64,000 bases of DNA from positions 4,602,001-4,666,000 of the forward strand of contig CP034537.1 of NCBI GenBank assembly GCA_004000515.1. The letters are read 5' to 3'. Positions 10,362-19,201 of this stretch are shown one piece after another. The notes below the pieces were generated by a model. That model did not search any database. It saw only the letters and a list, made by a program, of their open reading frames with translations, and was not told the origin of the DNA. How positions within the stretch are numbered: the first letter of the stretch is position 1; each line of letters starts with the position of its first letter. The stretch is from Pseudomonas poae (lineage in GTDB: Bacteria > Pseudomonadota > Gammaproteobacteria > Pseudomonadales > Pseudomonadaceae). Both the position numbers and the translations under genes were made by a program.

Positions 10362-11063
10362 TCAGCTGCCCAGATGGTCATCCGGGATGTTCAAGCGAAT
10401 GCCCATGCGCAGGCCTTCCTGGAGGATGTGCCGACGCATTTCGGCGCTGGCCAGGGCGCTGTTTTTGTTGCGGATGGCGCGCACCACGGCCTCGTTTTCC
10501 TGCAGACGTTCGGCCAGGTGTTCCGGCGAATTGCGCAGCACCTGGGCGCTCTGCTTGAGGGCGTTGCTGGTTTGTTGCACCACGTTCTGGAAGATCGGGT
10601 TGGACGTCAGGGCAAAGAGTTCTTCGTGGAAGTCGATGTAGGCGTTCATGCCGGCTTCGGCATCTTCAGCATCGAGGGCTTCGCGCATGTCCATCAGGGT
10701 CAGGCGCAGTTGGCCGACTTCCTTGCTGCTGATGGACTGCGCCACCAGGCCGACAATGAACGGTTCGAGGGTGTAGCGCAGTTGTAGGATGTCTTCCAGG
10801 CTGGCGTCGGCAACGGCATCGGCGGATTGTGGTTCGCTGATGCTGGTTTCCAGCACGACTACACCTTTGCCGGGCATCGAACGTACCAGGCCGAGGGTTT
10901 CCAGCACGATGACCGCTTCGCGCAGGCTCGGGCGGCTGATGCCCATTTGTTCGGCCAGTTCACGTTGGCCGGGGAGCATTTCGCCTCGGCGCCATTGGCC
11001 ACGCGCCAAGGCGGCGCGTAGTTTTTCTACCACTGAATTGACGACGGTTGAGGTGCTGATCAC
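10362..11063 (-). CDS. GntR-family (FadR/FCD) transcriptional regulator
   Basis: A 233-residue regulator with the winged helix at residues ~5-70 (GEMLPGQRELAEQMGISRPSLREAVIVLETLGLV..PGKGVVV) and an FCD domain from ~95 (LEDILQLRYTLEPFIVGLVAQ; IDFHEELFALTSNPIFQNVVQ). Such regulators usually respond to small organic acids. Its neighbours are dctA on one side (divided by a REP pair) and a second GntR gene on the other, in one transcription direction. Control of dicarboxylate or lactate-type metabolism is a reasonable inference, not shown. Confidence 0.9.
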   Translation of the reverse strand: MISTSTVVNSVVEKLRAALARGQWRRGEMLPGQRELAEQMGISRPSLREAVIVLETLGLVRSMPGKGVVVLETSISEPQSADAVADASLEDILQLRYTLEPFIVGLVAQSISSKEVGQLRLTLMDMREALDAEDAEAGMNAYIDFHEELFALTSNPIFQNVVQQTSNALKQSAQVLRNSPEHLAERLQENEAVVRAIRNKNSALASAEMRRHILQEGLRMGIRLNIPDDHLGS

Positions 11064-11117
11064 GTCTACGCCTCCTTGTAAGTTGCAAACACAATAGTTA
11101 ATCCAGCGACAATTCCC

Positions 11118-11206
11118 TGTGGGAGCTGGCTTGCCTGCGATGGCGGACTGTCAGCCAACATCTTCATTGCTGATCCACCGCTATCGCAGGCAAGCCAGCT
11201 CCCACA
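11118..11206. repeat. REP pair (inverted)
   Basis: Two REP sequences facing each other: TGTGGGAGCTGGCTTGCCTG on the left and its complement on the right, separated by about 45 bases, between the GntR gene and dctA. It sits downstream of dctA and upstream of the regulator. Confidence 0.88.
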
Positions 11207-11233
11207 TTGATAAGTGTTGTGCTCAGGAACGCA

Positions 11234-12544
11234 TCAGAACTCCTGATGCGCCGGCAACACCGGCTTCTTGGCCTGGAAGGCATAGCCTTGCTGACCGTCC
11301 AGCACCTTGTTGGCGCGCTGGATATCAATGTCTTTTTCCCAACGTGCAATCGCCACAGTGGCCACGCAGTTGCCGATCAGGTTAGTCAGCGCACGACCGA
11401 TGCCCATGAACCAATCCACCGCCAGCACCAGCACCAGACCTACCACCGGAATCGCCGGGATCGCAGTGAGTGTCGCCGCCAGGATCACCAGTGCCGACCC
11501 CGGAATCCCGTGGGCGCCCTTGGAGGTAATCAGCGAGACCAGCAGGATGGTCAGCAAGTCGGTCATCGACAGCGGAGTGCCGGTGGCGTTGGCGATAAAC
11601 ACAATGGCGAGGGTCAGGTAGATGGAAAAACCGTCGAGGTTGAACGAATACCCCGTCGGAATCACCAGGCCCACGGTGGAGCTGCCGATGCCCAGGTGTT
11701 CGAGTTTACGCATGATCTGTGGCAGCACGGCGTCGGAGGAGGCAGTGCCCATCACGATCAGCAGTTCTTCACGCAGGTACTTGAGCAGCGGCAACATGCG
11801 CAGGCCGGACAGGCGCATCACCAGGCCAAGGATGATCCCGACAAACGCAAAGCAGGTCAGGTAGAACAAGCCCACCAGGCTGCCCAGGTGTTGCAACGAA
11901 TCCAGGCCGTAGGTGCTGGTGGTGAAGGCGATTGCACCAAACACGCCGATAGGCGCCAAGCGCACGATCATGCCCATGATGCGGAAGATCACATGGCTCA
12001 GCTCGTTGATCAGTCGCGAGATCCCGGACGCTGCTTCGCCGACCAGGTTCAGCGCGCTGCCGAACAGTACCGAAAACAGCAACACTTGCAGCACGTTGTT
12101 GTCGGCAAACGCGCCGATCACCGAATTGGGGATCAGGTCCATCAGGAACTGGCTCGTGCCGCGGATGTGCTGGCCCTTGTCGGCCAATTCATTGAGGCCG
12201 GCGGACGACAGTTGTTCCAGGTGGATGTTGGCGCCTTGGCCGATACCCGTGCTGAAGGCCATGATCAGGCCGATCACCAGGGCGACGGTGGTGAGTACTT
12301 CAAAGTAGATCACCGACTTGAGCCCGATGCGCCCGACCTTTTTCAGGTCGCCGGCGCCAGAGATACCGCTGACCACCACGCAGAATACGATCAGGCCAAT
12401 CAGCATTTTGATCAGCTTGATGAAGCCGTCACCCAGGGGTTTGAGTTGCGAGGAGAATTCGGGAAGGGCCAGGCCGCAGATGATGCCGAGCATCAGACCA
12501 ATCACGACTTGCAGGAAAATCGAACGCGAGCACCATCTGAGCAT
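11234..12544 (-). CDS. dctA: C4-dicarboxylate/proton symporter DctA
   Basis: Inner-membrane importer of succinate, fumarate and malate of the DAACS family. The 436 residues show the family's membrane segments from residue 8 on. They also show the serine-rich hairpin (GTASSDAVLPQIMRKLEHLG), the PTGYSFNLDGFSIY substrate motif and the late SKGAHGIPGSALVILAATL segment. The start is the ATG after GAGATCCCTCCC. Upstream lie two short palindromes near 12671-12697 that could be operators. Frame intact and length normal. Confidence 0.93.
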   Translation of the reverse strand: MLRWCSRSIFLQVVIGLMLGIICGLALPEFSSQLKPLGDGFIKLIKMLIGLIVFCVVVSGISGAGDLKKVGRIGLKSVIYFEVLTTVALVIGLIMAFSTGIGQGANIHLEQLSSAGLNELADKGQHIRGTSQFLMDLIPNSVIGAFADNNVLQVLLFSVLFGSALNLVGEAASGISRLINELSHVIFRIMGMIVRLAPIGVFGAIAFTTSTYGLDSLQHLGSLVGLFYLTCFAFVGIILGLVMRLSGLRMLPLLKYLREELLIVMGTASSDAVLPQIMRKLEHLGIGSSTVGLVIPTGYSFNLDGFSIYLTLAIVFIANATGTPLSMTDLLTILLVSLITSKGAHGIPGSALVILAATLTAIPAIPVVGLVLVLAVDWFMGIGRALTNLIGNCVATVAIARWEKDIDIQRANKVLDGQQGYAFQAKKPVLPAHQEF

Positions 12545-12670
12545 GGGAGGGATCTCTATTCGGTGCCCTGGTGGTTCCAGGGCTTAATTGTTGTGGTCAT
12601 ACCGGTAAGTCCAGTGCGGGGCCAGTCTACGCCGGGTTTTTTTGAAATCACAAGTAAAAATTCAAGGGTT

Positions 12671-12697
12671 GACCGGTCCCGGTCTGACCAGTTGGTC
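12671..12697. promoter_or_regulatory. Two adjacent palindromes upstream of dctA
   Basis: GACCGG-TC-CCGGTC (12671-12684) is followed one base later by GACCA-GT-TGGTC (12686-12697). Both are perfect palindromes with 2-base centres, 127-153 bases before dctA and about 80-100 bases before tag. The TGGTC/GACCA half-sites resemble operators of FadR-type GntR proteins, two of which are encoded nearby. Confidence 0.45.
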
Positions 12698-12775
12698 GGC
12701 AAGGGCGGAGCTTGAGCGGTTGGGGGCTTGAAAATATTTGGCTTATCATCCGCCGCTCGGCATATGAGGTGAAGG

Positions 12776-13408
12776 ATGGACAAACCAGGGCTGACCAGCG
12801 ACGCATCAGGGCTCACACACTGCACCTGGCGTACCGCCGCGCCGGAGTACCCGCGTTACCACGACCATGAATGGGGCGTGCCGGTGGCGGATGACATCCA
12901 GCTGTACGAGAAGATCTGCCTGGAAGGCTTTCAGGCGGGCATGGCGTGGATCACCATCCTGCGCAAGCGCGAGCAGTTCCGGGTGGCGTTCGAGGGCTTT
13001 GATTTTCGGCGGGTCGCGCAGTACGGCGAGGTGGATATCGAGCGGTTGATGCAAGACCCCGGCATCGTGCGCAATCGGGCGAAAATCGTCTCCGCTATCA
13101 ACAATGCGCGCAGAGCGTGTGAGTTGGTGGACGAAACCGGCTCGCTGGCGCGCTGGTTGTGGGCGTTTGAGCCAGCCGACGAAGAACGCCCGGCGATGGT
13201 GGACATGGCTTATTGGACGGGCAATCCCACGTCGCCGGCGTCGATGCGGTTGTCGAAAGCCTTGAAGAAACGCGGCTGGACGTACGTGGGCCCGACCACG
13301 ATGTACGCGTTGATGCAGGCGATGGGGATGGTCAATGATCACCTGGAAGGGTGTGTTTGCCGGCCGCAGATTGAGCGTCTACGCAGCCAGTTCAAACGTC
13401 CCGAATGA
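12776..13408 (+). CDS. tag: DNA-3-methyladenine glycosylase I
   Basis: Base-excision repair enzyme that removes 3-methyladenine from DNA. The 210 residues contain the family opening CTWR..PEYPRYHDHEWGVP, the helix-hairpin-helix-region sequence YEKICLEGFQAGMAWITILRKR, and late zinc-site residues (H in NDHLEGCVC, with cysteines). The start ATG follows AGGTGAAGG. It is a single gene divergent from dctA, and the frame is intact. Confidence 0.95.
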   Translation: MDKPGLTSDASGLTHCTWRTAAPEYPRYHDHEWGVPVADDIQLYEKICLEGFQAGMAWITILRKREQFRVAFEGFDFRRVAQYGEVDIERLMQDPGIVRNRAKIVSAINNARRACELVDETGSLARWLWAFEPADEERPAMVDMAYWTGNPTSPASMRLSKALKKRGWTYVGPTTMYALMQAMGMVNDHLEGCVCRPQIERLRSQFKRPE

Positions 13409-13431
13409 ATACGTTTGAAATTGTGGGAGCT

Positions 13432-13631
13432 GGTTTGAGCATCTACACCATTCTGTAGTGAGCGGGCTTGCCCCGCGCTGGGTGGGGAAGCCGCCCAAAC
13501 CATGGCACCTCGCTGTATCTGAGGCTTGATCAGGGCCGCTTCGCAGCCCAGCGCGGGGCAAGCCCGCTCACTACAGTTGCGCTAGATATTTCAGCTGACC
13601 CAGCGCTATCGCAGGCAAGCCAGCTCCCACA
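13432..13631. repeat. Nested REP elements
   Basis: An outer pair of diverged TGTGGGAGCTGG-type REP arms (13432 and 13631 ends) encloses a second, different palindromic pair. The inner arms, 13453-13482 and 13547-13576, are perfect 30-base complements of the TGTAGTGAGCGGGCTTGCCC type. It lies between the convergent tag and cupin genes and may act as a bidirectional transcript stabiliser. Confidence 0.85.
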
Positions 13632-13652
13632 TTTGTCCCGCTGTGTAGCGGG

Positions 13653-14054
13653 TTACTTTGGCAGGGGTGTGAGCACCTCGGCCTTGTCATCCAGCACCAT
13701 CACCACCAGCAATTTGGCCGGTTTTGTCTGGCTGGCATTGCTCGATTCGAAGTGTCGCGACCCTGCGGGTTCGTAGAAGGTCTCGCCGACTTTGTAGGTT
13801 TTGGCCTGCTCATCATTCACCCGCGAGGTGATCGAACCTTCCAGCACATACGCCACGGCAGTCCCCGTGTGGCTATGGGGAACAGTGGCCTGACCGGGTG
13901 CGTAGTCCACGGTCAGCATGATGGTTTTCTTGCCGGGTACATTGGTCAGCGCATGTTCTTGCAGCACCTTGATCGATTCCTGGTTGTAGACAGGTTCGTG
14001 GGCAAAGGCGCTGAGGGAGGCGAGCATCAGGGAGGCGGCGAGCAAACGTTTCAT
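13653..14054 (-). CDS. Exported small cupin-domain protein
   Basis: A 133-residue protein with a signal peptide (MKRLLAASLMLASLSAFA, cleavage after AFA) and a single cupin barrel. The cupin core PHSHTGTAVAYVLEGSI gives two histidines and the usual glutamate-position glycine-rich strand, and the second motif is GETFYEPAGSRHFESSN. Such periplasmic cupins usually bind a metal; the substrate is unknown. It stands alone between the nested REP and a convergent-to-divergent boundary. Confidence 0.85.
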   Translation of the reverse strand: MKRLLAASLMLASLSAFAHEPVYNQESIKVLQEHALTNVPGKKTIMLTVDYAPGQATVPHSHTGTAVAYVLEGSITSRVNDEQAKTYKVGETFYEPAGSRHFESSNASQTKPAKLLVVMVLDDKAEVLTPLPK

Positions 14055-14138
14055 GGCGTAGTTTCCGAGTAGTTCGAGACCTCATTACCCTACGCCCGAG
14101 GCGGCAGGTGACCAATGACCAATCCGCCGGAAAACCGC

Positions 14139-15572
14139 CTAGCCAATCTGCTGGAGAATGTCGCGCACTTTGTCGAGGGCCGGGTCGATGTCCAGGGTTT
14201 CGATCGCACCGAAGCCGATGATCAAGCCTGGCCGGACCGGCGCGTCATGGAAGAACACATTCAGCGGGTACAAACCCACCTCCACCTGGCGCGCCAGCTC
14301 CATCAGCAACGGGATATTCACCGCCACCTTGCACAGCGCAGCCATGTGGAACCCGGCCACGGTGGGCACCGCTTCGAACCACGGCGACAGGTCGCCGGCC
14401 AGCCGCTGCAGGATGCGCTCGCGGCGTCCGGCGTACACCGTGTGACAGCGGCGGATGTGCTTGAGCAGGTAGCCCTCGCTGATGAACTTGGCCAGTGCCC
14501 ATTGCGGCAGGGTGGAGCTGTGCTGGTCGGTGAGTTGCTTGGCCTTGAGCACCGCGCCATGGATCGCCGGTGGCAGCACCGCGTAGCCCAGGCGCAGCTC
14601 GGGTAGCAGGGTTTTGGAGAAGGTGCCGACGTAGGTCACCACGCCGCGAGTGTCCATGCTTTGCAGGGAATCGGTGGGGCGGCCTTCGTAGCGGAATTCA
14701 CTGTCGTAGTCGTCTTCAATGACGATCGCCCCCAGTTCGAACGCGCGGGCCAACAGGGCTTCACGGCGTGGCAGGCTCATCGGCATGCCCAGCGGGAACT
14801 GGTGCGACGGCGTCACGTAGATCAACCGCGTGCCCTCGGGGATCTGGTCGACCTGAATGCCGTGTTCATCCACCGGTACGCTGGCGACCCGCGCGCCCAT
14901 CGCCACGAACAATTGGCGTGCGGGGCTGTAGCCGGGGTCTTCCATGGCCACAATGCTGCCCGGTTCCAGCACCACGCGGGCGATCAGGTCCAGGGCTTGC
15001 TGCGCGCCGTTGGTGACCACGATGTCGCTGTCTCGGCATTTGACCCCGCGTGAGAAAGCGATATGCCCGGCGATGGCACTGCGCAGCGTCGGCAACCCTT
15101 CGGGCTGGCTGTAGAAACCGCTGTCCTGAGCGATGCGCCGCAACGCGTCCTGGGTGCAGCGCCGCCATTCATCCGCAGGGAATTGGTTGCGGCTGGTGGC
15201 GCCGCCGATAAATTCGTAGCGCAGGGTGCTGTCGCGGGTGGGATGGCGCATCGGTGAGGGCAGCGACGCCCACTGTGCCAGGTTGGCGGCGCAGGCCAGG
15301 TCGGTGGCGGTTTGCAGGCGTTCGGACTGCGCTGTGCGGGCGTTGACGAAGGTGCCCCGGCCGGTCTTGCCCACCAACAAGCCTTCATAGGTGAGGGTGG
15401 CGTAGGTGTCGGACACCGTCTTGCGCGACACGCCCAGTTGCTCCGCCAGCAAACGGCTGGGTGGCAGTTGCGCGCCGGCGGCCAGCCGCCCGCTGCTGAT
15501 GGCTTCACGCAGTTGCTGATACAACTGTTCGGCCAGGTCCTTGCGGCCGTTGATCACAACGTGCAGTTCCAT
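14139..15572 (-). CDS. MocR-type regulator (GntR helix-turn-helix fused to aminotransferase-like domain)
   Basis: PLP-binding transcription factor of the MocR/PdxR group. Start ATG 15572 (MELHVVINGRKD) is preferred over the upstream in-frame start at 15629. The winged helix is at residues ~15-75 (LPPSRLLAEQLGVSRKTVSDTYATLTYEGLL) and a class I aminotransferase-like domain follows. That domain carries the pyridoxal-phosphate lysine in TYVGTFSKTLLPELRLGY, the NGAQQALDLI segment and IEDDYDSEFRYEGRP. The start lies 154 bases from the divergent CMD-family gene, its likely target. Length is normal. Confidence 0.9.
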   Translation of the reverse strand: MELHVVINGRKDLAEQLYQQLREAISSGRLAAGAQLPPSRLLAEQLGVSRKTVSDTYATLTYEGLLVGKTGRGTFVNARTAQSERLQTATDLACAANLAQWASLPSPMRHPTRDSTLRYEFIGGATSRNQFPADEWRRCTQDALRRIAQDSGFYSQPEGLPTLRSAIAGHIAFSRGVKCRDSDIVVTNGAQQALDLIARVVLEPGSIVAMEDPGYSPARQLFVAMGARVASVPVDEHGIQVDQIPEGTRLIYVTPSHQFPLGMPMSLPRREALLARAFELGAIVIEDDYDSEFRYEGRPTDSLQSMDTRGVVTYVGTFSKTLLPELRLGYAVLPPAIHGAVLKAKQLTDQHSSTLPQWALAKFISEGYLLKHIRRCHTVYAGRRERILQRLAGDLSPWFEAVPTVAGFHMAALCKVAVNIPLLMELARQVEVGLYPLNVFFHDAPVRPGLIIGFGAIETLDIDPALDKVRDILQQIG

Positions 15573-15725
15573 GTGTATTCCCAATGCTTGGATCTGCGCC
15601 AAGACTACTCGCTCGCGCGGTGCGCTCAAAATGGTCTGCGCATAAACCGGCGAATTGGCTATAGGGCTTATGCCCTGCGGGTTCTAGGCTAGGGAGTGAT
15701 TGCCTTTGTCGCCCGAGAGTTGCCC

Positions 15726-16168
15726 ATGGAACCCCGTCTGGATTACTACACCGCTTCGCCGCTAGCGCTCAAGGGCATGTTGATGCTGGAGGCGACGCTG
15801 TTTGAGCTGTCTATCGAAAAGCCGCTGTTGGAACTGGTGAAGATTCGCGTCTCCCAACTCAACCACTGTGGGTTTTGCACCGACATGCATTCGATGGCTG
15901 CGCGGCAGCGGGTGAGACCGAGCGACGGTTATTTGCGTTGTGTGTATGGCGCGATTCGCCCTTTTTCAGTGCCAGGGAGAAGGCTGCTTTGGCGTGGAGC
16001 GAGTCGGTGGCGACGTTGCCGACTTCAAGCATTTCAGATGAGCTCTTCACGGCGGTGCGCGTGGAGTTCAGCGAGCAGGAACTGGTGGACCTGACCATGG
16101 CGGTGTCCAGCATCAGTGGCTGGAACCGCCTGGCGGTCAGTTTTCGGCAGCAACCGCCGAATGCCTGA
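15726..16168 (+). CDS. Carboxymuconolactone decarboxylase/AhpD-like protein; frame-disrupted
   Basis: Small AhpD-fold protein, 147 residues after correction. The redox/active-site motif is NHCGFCTDMHS (CxxC plus histidine), typical of the alkylhydroperoxidase-like branch of the CMD family. The frame breaks in the G run 15910-15912; adding one G joins HSMAARQR to GETERRLFALCVWRDSPFFS. It is transcribed away from a MocR regulator gene, a common arrangement. A peroxidase-like or unrelated redox role is possible; no substrate can be given. Confidence 0.85.
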
Positions 16169-16936
16169 TCAGGACAGGAAACCGCCGTCCACATTCAGCG
16201 AGATGCCCGTGGTGTAGCTTGACGCATCGCTGGCCAGGTAGAGCACCGCGCCGGCCATTTCGCTCGGGGCGGCGACGCGCTTGAGCGGGATCTGCGCCAG
16301 GGCCATTTTCAGGATCGAATCGTTTTTCACCAGCGCCGAGGCGAACTTGGTGTCGGTCAGGCCTGGCAGCAGGGCGTTGCAACGAATACCAAAGGCAGCG
16401 CACTCCTTGGCGAACACCTTGGTCATGTTGATCACGGCGGCCTTGGTCACCGAGTAGATGCCCTGGAACACACCAGGAGAAATGCCGTTGATCGACGCCA
16501 CGTTGATGATGCTGCCACCACCGTTTTCGCGCATCAGCTTGCCGGCTTCCACCGACATGAAGAAGTAGCCACGAATGTTCACGTCAACGGTCTTCTGGAA
16601 CGCCCCGAGGTCGGTGTCCAGCACGTTGCAGAACTGTGGGTTGGTGGCGGCATTGTTGACCAGGATATCCAGGCGACCGAACTGCTCGCGAATCCCGGCG
16701 AACACTTGGGTGATCTGCTCCATTTCACCGATGTGGCAGGCAACGGCCGTGGCCTTGCCGCCGTCGGCGATGATCGCATCGGCCACGTGCTGGCAACCCT
16801 CAAGCTTGCGGCTGGAGACGATTACATGGGCGCCTTGCTGAGCCAGCAACTTGGCGATGGCTTCGCCGATGCCACGGCTGGCACCTGAAACAAAGGCAAT
16901 CTTGCCGTCGAGGTCGAACAGGTTGGTCTTGGACAT
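16169..16936 (-). CDS. Short-chain dehydrogenase/reductase (SDR)
   Basis: NAD(P)-dependent oxidoreductase, 255 residues, classical SDR. It shows the cofactor motif SGASRGIGEA (about residues 17-26), NNAA, the catalytic serine region INVASINGISPG and the YSVTK tyrosine-lysine pair, ending NVDGGFLS. It starts 22 bases after the phosphotransferase-like gene, so the two form an operon. That pairing is common in acyl-CoA or fatty-acid-type catabolic loci, but the substrate is not shown. It meets the CMD gene end to end. Confidence 0.9.
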   Translation of the reverse strand: MSKTNLFDLDGKIAFVSGASRGIGEAIAKLLAQQGAHVIVSSRKLEGCQHVADAIIADGGKATAVACHIGEMEQITQVFAGIREQFGRLDILVNNAATNPQFCNVLDTDLGAFQKTVDVNIRGYFFMSVEAGKLMRENGGGSIINVASINGISPGVFQGIYSVTKAAVINMTKVFAKECAAFGIRCNALLPGLTDTKFASALVKNDSILKMALAQIPLKRVAAPSEMAGAVLYLASDASSYTTGISLNVDGGFLS

Positions 16937-16958
16937 GAGGGTTCCTTGTTGTTGTCGA

Positions 16959-18026
16959 TCAGAGCGCGGACTTGCCGATGACTTGCAGGCTCATCTGCTC
17001 CAGCAGCTTGTTCATGTGGATGAACTGCGCAAAGCGTTTGTCCTGGGTCTGGCCATGGAAGAAACGGTAGTAGATCTGCTGCACGATGCCGGCCAGGCGG
17101 AACAGGCCGTAGGTGTAGTAGAAGTCGAAGTTGTCGATCTGGATGCCTGAGCGCTCGGCGTAGTAGTCGACGAACTGACGGCGAGTGAGCATGCCAGGGG
17201 CGTTGCTCGGCTGGCGACGCATCAGTTGCACCGGTGCTGGGTCCGCTGCTTCGATCCAATAGGCGAGGGTGTTGCCCAGGTCCATCAACGGGTCGCCGAG
17301 GGTGGTCAGCTCCCAGTCCAGCACGCCGATGATCTGCATCGGGTTGTGGGGGTCGAGGATCACGTTATCGAAGCGGTAGTCGTTGTGCACGATGCTCGAC
17401 GTTGGGTGGTCGGCGGGCATCTTGTCGTTGAGCCAGGCGCGTACCGTTTCCCAGCTTGGGGCGTCGGGGGTCAGGGCTTTTTCGTAGCGGTCGCTCCAGC
17501 CACGGATCTGGCGCTCCACATAACCTTCAGGCTTGCCCAGATCCGCCAGGCCGCACGCGGTGTAGTCCACTTGGTGCAGCTCGACGAACTTGTCGATAAA
17601 ACTCCTGCACAGCGCTTCGGTCTTGGCAGCGTTCAGCCCCAGTTCGGCTGGCAGGTCAGAGCGCAGGATGATGCCGTTGACGCGCTCCATCACATAGAAC
17701 TCGGCGCCGATCACCGACTCGTCGGTGCAGTGCACGTACGCCTTGGGGCAGTACGGGAAGCCGTCTTTAAGCTTGTTGAGAATGCGGTATTCGCGGCCCA
17801 TGTCATGGGCGGACTTGGCCTTGTGCCCAAACGGTGGGCGGCGCAGGACGAACTCTTGGCCGGGGTATTCCAGCAGGTAGGTCAGGTTCGACGCGCCGCC
17901 GGGGAACTGGCTGATGGTGGGCGTGCCGCTCAGGCCCGGGATATGGGCCTTGAGGTAGGGATCGATCAGGCTGGCATCAAGTTCTTCACCTGGGCGAATC
18001 TGGGTCGATTGGTCATTCAGCGCCAT
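16959..18026 (-). CDS. Phosphotransferase-family protein (ACAD10/11 kinase-like)
   Basis: APH-type kinase fold protein, 355 residues. It shows the N-lobe SQFPGGASNLTYLLEYPGQ and VLRRPP, the catalytic loop SIVHNDYRFDNVILD (Asp and Asn) and the metal-binding VLDWELTTLGDPLMDLG. This is the pattern of the proteins related to the kinase domain of ACAD10/ACAD11, which act on hydroxyacyl-CoA catabolism. It is the first gene of a two-gene operon with an SDR. Frame intact. Confidence 0.88.
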   Translation of the reverse strand: MALNDQSTQIRPGEELDASLIDPYLKAHIPGLSGTPTISQFPGGASNLTYLLEYPGQEFVLRRPPFGHKAKSAHDMGREYRILNKLKDGFPYCPKAYVHCTDESVIGAEFYVMERVNGIILRSDLPAELGLNAAKTEALCRSFIDKFVELHQVDYTACGLADLGKPEGYVERQIRGWSDRYEKALTPDAPSWETVRAWLNDKMPADHPTSSIVHNDYRFDNVILDPHNPMQIIGVLDWELTTLGDPLMDLGNTLAYWIEAADPAPVQLMRRQPSNAPGMLTRRQFVDYYAERSGIQIDNFDFYYTYGLFRLAGIVQQIYYRFFHGQTQDKRFAQFIHMNKLLEQMSLQVIGKSAL

Positions 18027-18155
18027 GCTTATCCCTTCTGCTTATTTTAAAGGCCTTGGACTATTTCCTAATCTAATGCGCACAACCGCCCAGCGACAAG
18101 GTCGGGGCGGCTTAATAGGTTAGCGTGTTGGATGATGATCAGCGTGCCTGATCGG

Positions 18156-19109
18156 TCATTTTGCGGGCGGGGGCAGGGCAACCGGTGTGAGTACTGGGCG
18201 ACCGGCAAAATACTCCACCAGGTTGTCGGCCACACGTTGCACGGTGTCGTGGGCGGCTTCCGGTGACAGGCCTGCCACGTGGGAGGTCAGCACCGTGTTG
18301 CTCAAGCGCTTGAGCGCGTCGGGAACCTTGGGTTCATCGTCGAATACGTCCAGTGCCGCGCCGCCGATACGGCGCTGTTCAAGGGCGGCTACCAGGTCGT
18401 CGGTCACCACCACGCTGCCACGACCGATGTTGACCAAGAAGCCATTGGGCCCCAGTGCATCAAGGGCGTGGCGGTCGATCAGGTGGCGGGTGCTGGCGCC
18501 GCCGGGCGTAGCCAGGATCAGGAAATCCGAGTTGCGCGCCAACTCCACAGCCGTGGCGCAGTAGGTGTAGTCCACATCATCGCGCGGCTGGCGGTTGTGA
18601 TAACTCACCTCCATGCCAAACCCCAGGGCGGCGCGCTTGGCAATCTCCAGACCCACGGCACCAAGGCCAAGGATGCCCAATTGCTTGCCGCCCAGGGACG
18701 GGCGCATGACTTTCGGCCACTCGCTGCGGCGCACGGCGGCGTCGGTTTGTGGAATGCCGCGCACCAACGACAGCAACAAGGCCATGGCGTGATCGGCCAC
18801 CGACGGCGCGTTGACCCCCGCACCATTGGTGACCACGATCCCACGGTTGCTGGCGGCCTGCAGATCCACATGTTCATAGCCCGCGCCGATCACACAGATG
18901 ATCTCCAGTAACGGCAGCGCAGCGATTTCCTCAGCGTACAAACCCAGCGGGCCACGGGTCAGCACCGCCTTGATCTGCCCGCCGTGGGCCTTGATGGCCT
19001 GGGCACGTTCGGCAGGCGTCGGCGCCAGAATCACGTGAAAGTCATTGCTCTCGATGATTTGCAGGTATTCGTTGATGGTTTCAACCAGGACCAGAACAGT
19101 GGTGGACAT
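18156..19109 (-). CDS. D-isomer-specific 2-hydroxyacid dehydrogenase
   Basis: NAD(P)-dependent reductase or dehydrogenase of 2-keto/2-hydroxy acids (glyoxylate/hydroxypyruvate reductase group), 317 residues. The nucleotide motif is GILGLGAVGLEIAKR. The catalytic triad is visible as Arg in NIGRGSVV, Glu in DVFDDEP and His in LTSHVAGLSPEA. It is a single gene upstream of the SDR operon on the same strand, with a 129-base gap. The exact substrate cannot be fixed from sequence alone. Confidence 0.9.
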   Translation of the reverse strand: MSTTVLVLVETINEYLQIIESNDFHVILAPTPAERAQAIKAHGGQIKAVLTRGPLGLYAEEIAALPLLEIICVIGAGYEHVDLQAASNRGIVVTNGAGVNAPSVADHAMALLLSLVRGIPQTDAAVRRSEWPKVMRPSLGGKQLGILGLGAVGLEIAKRAALGFGMEVSYHNRQPRDDVDYTYCATAVELARNSDFLILATPGGASTRHLIDRHALDALGPNGFLVNIGRGSVVVTDDLVAALEQRRIGGAALDVFDDEPKVPDALKRLSNTVLTSHVAGLSPEAAHDTVQRVADNLVEYFAGRPVLTPVALPPPAK

Positions 19110-19201
19110 CGGAAGGCTCTTCCTGAGGGGTTTGAGACGATCAGTATGCGCGATTTGTCATACGGATCGTCTGCTTCAAGCATGAAATTTGTGCGTCGAG
19201 A

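Noticed and set aside
11207..12715. A 502-codon plus-strand frame over dctA
   Set aside because: Rich in Gln, His and Asp, with no domain; dctA on the other strand is intact and complete.
13432..13631. CRISPR-like spaced repeats
   Set aside because: The repeats are inverted pairs of two known REP types, not regularly spaced direct repeats, and no cas gene is present.
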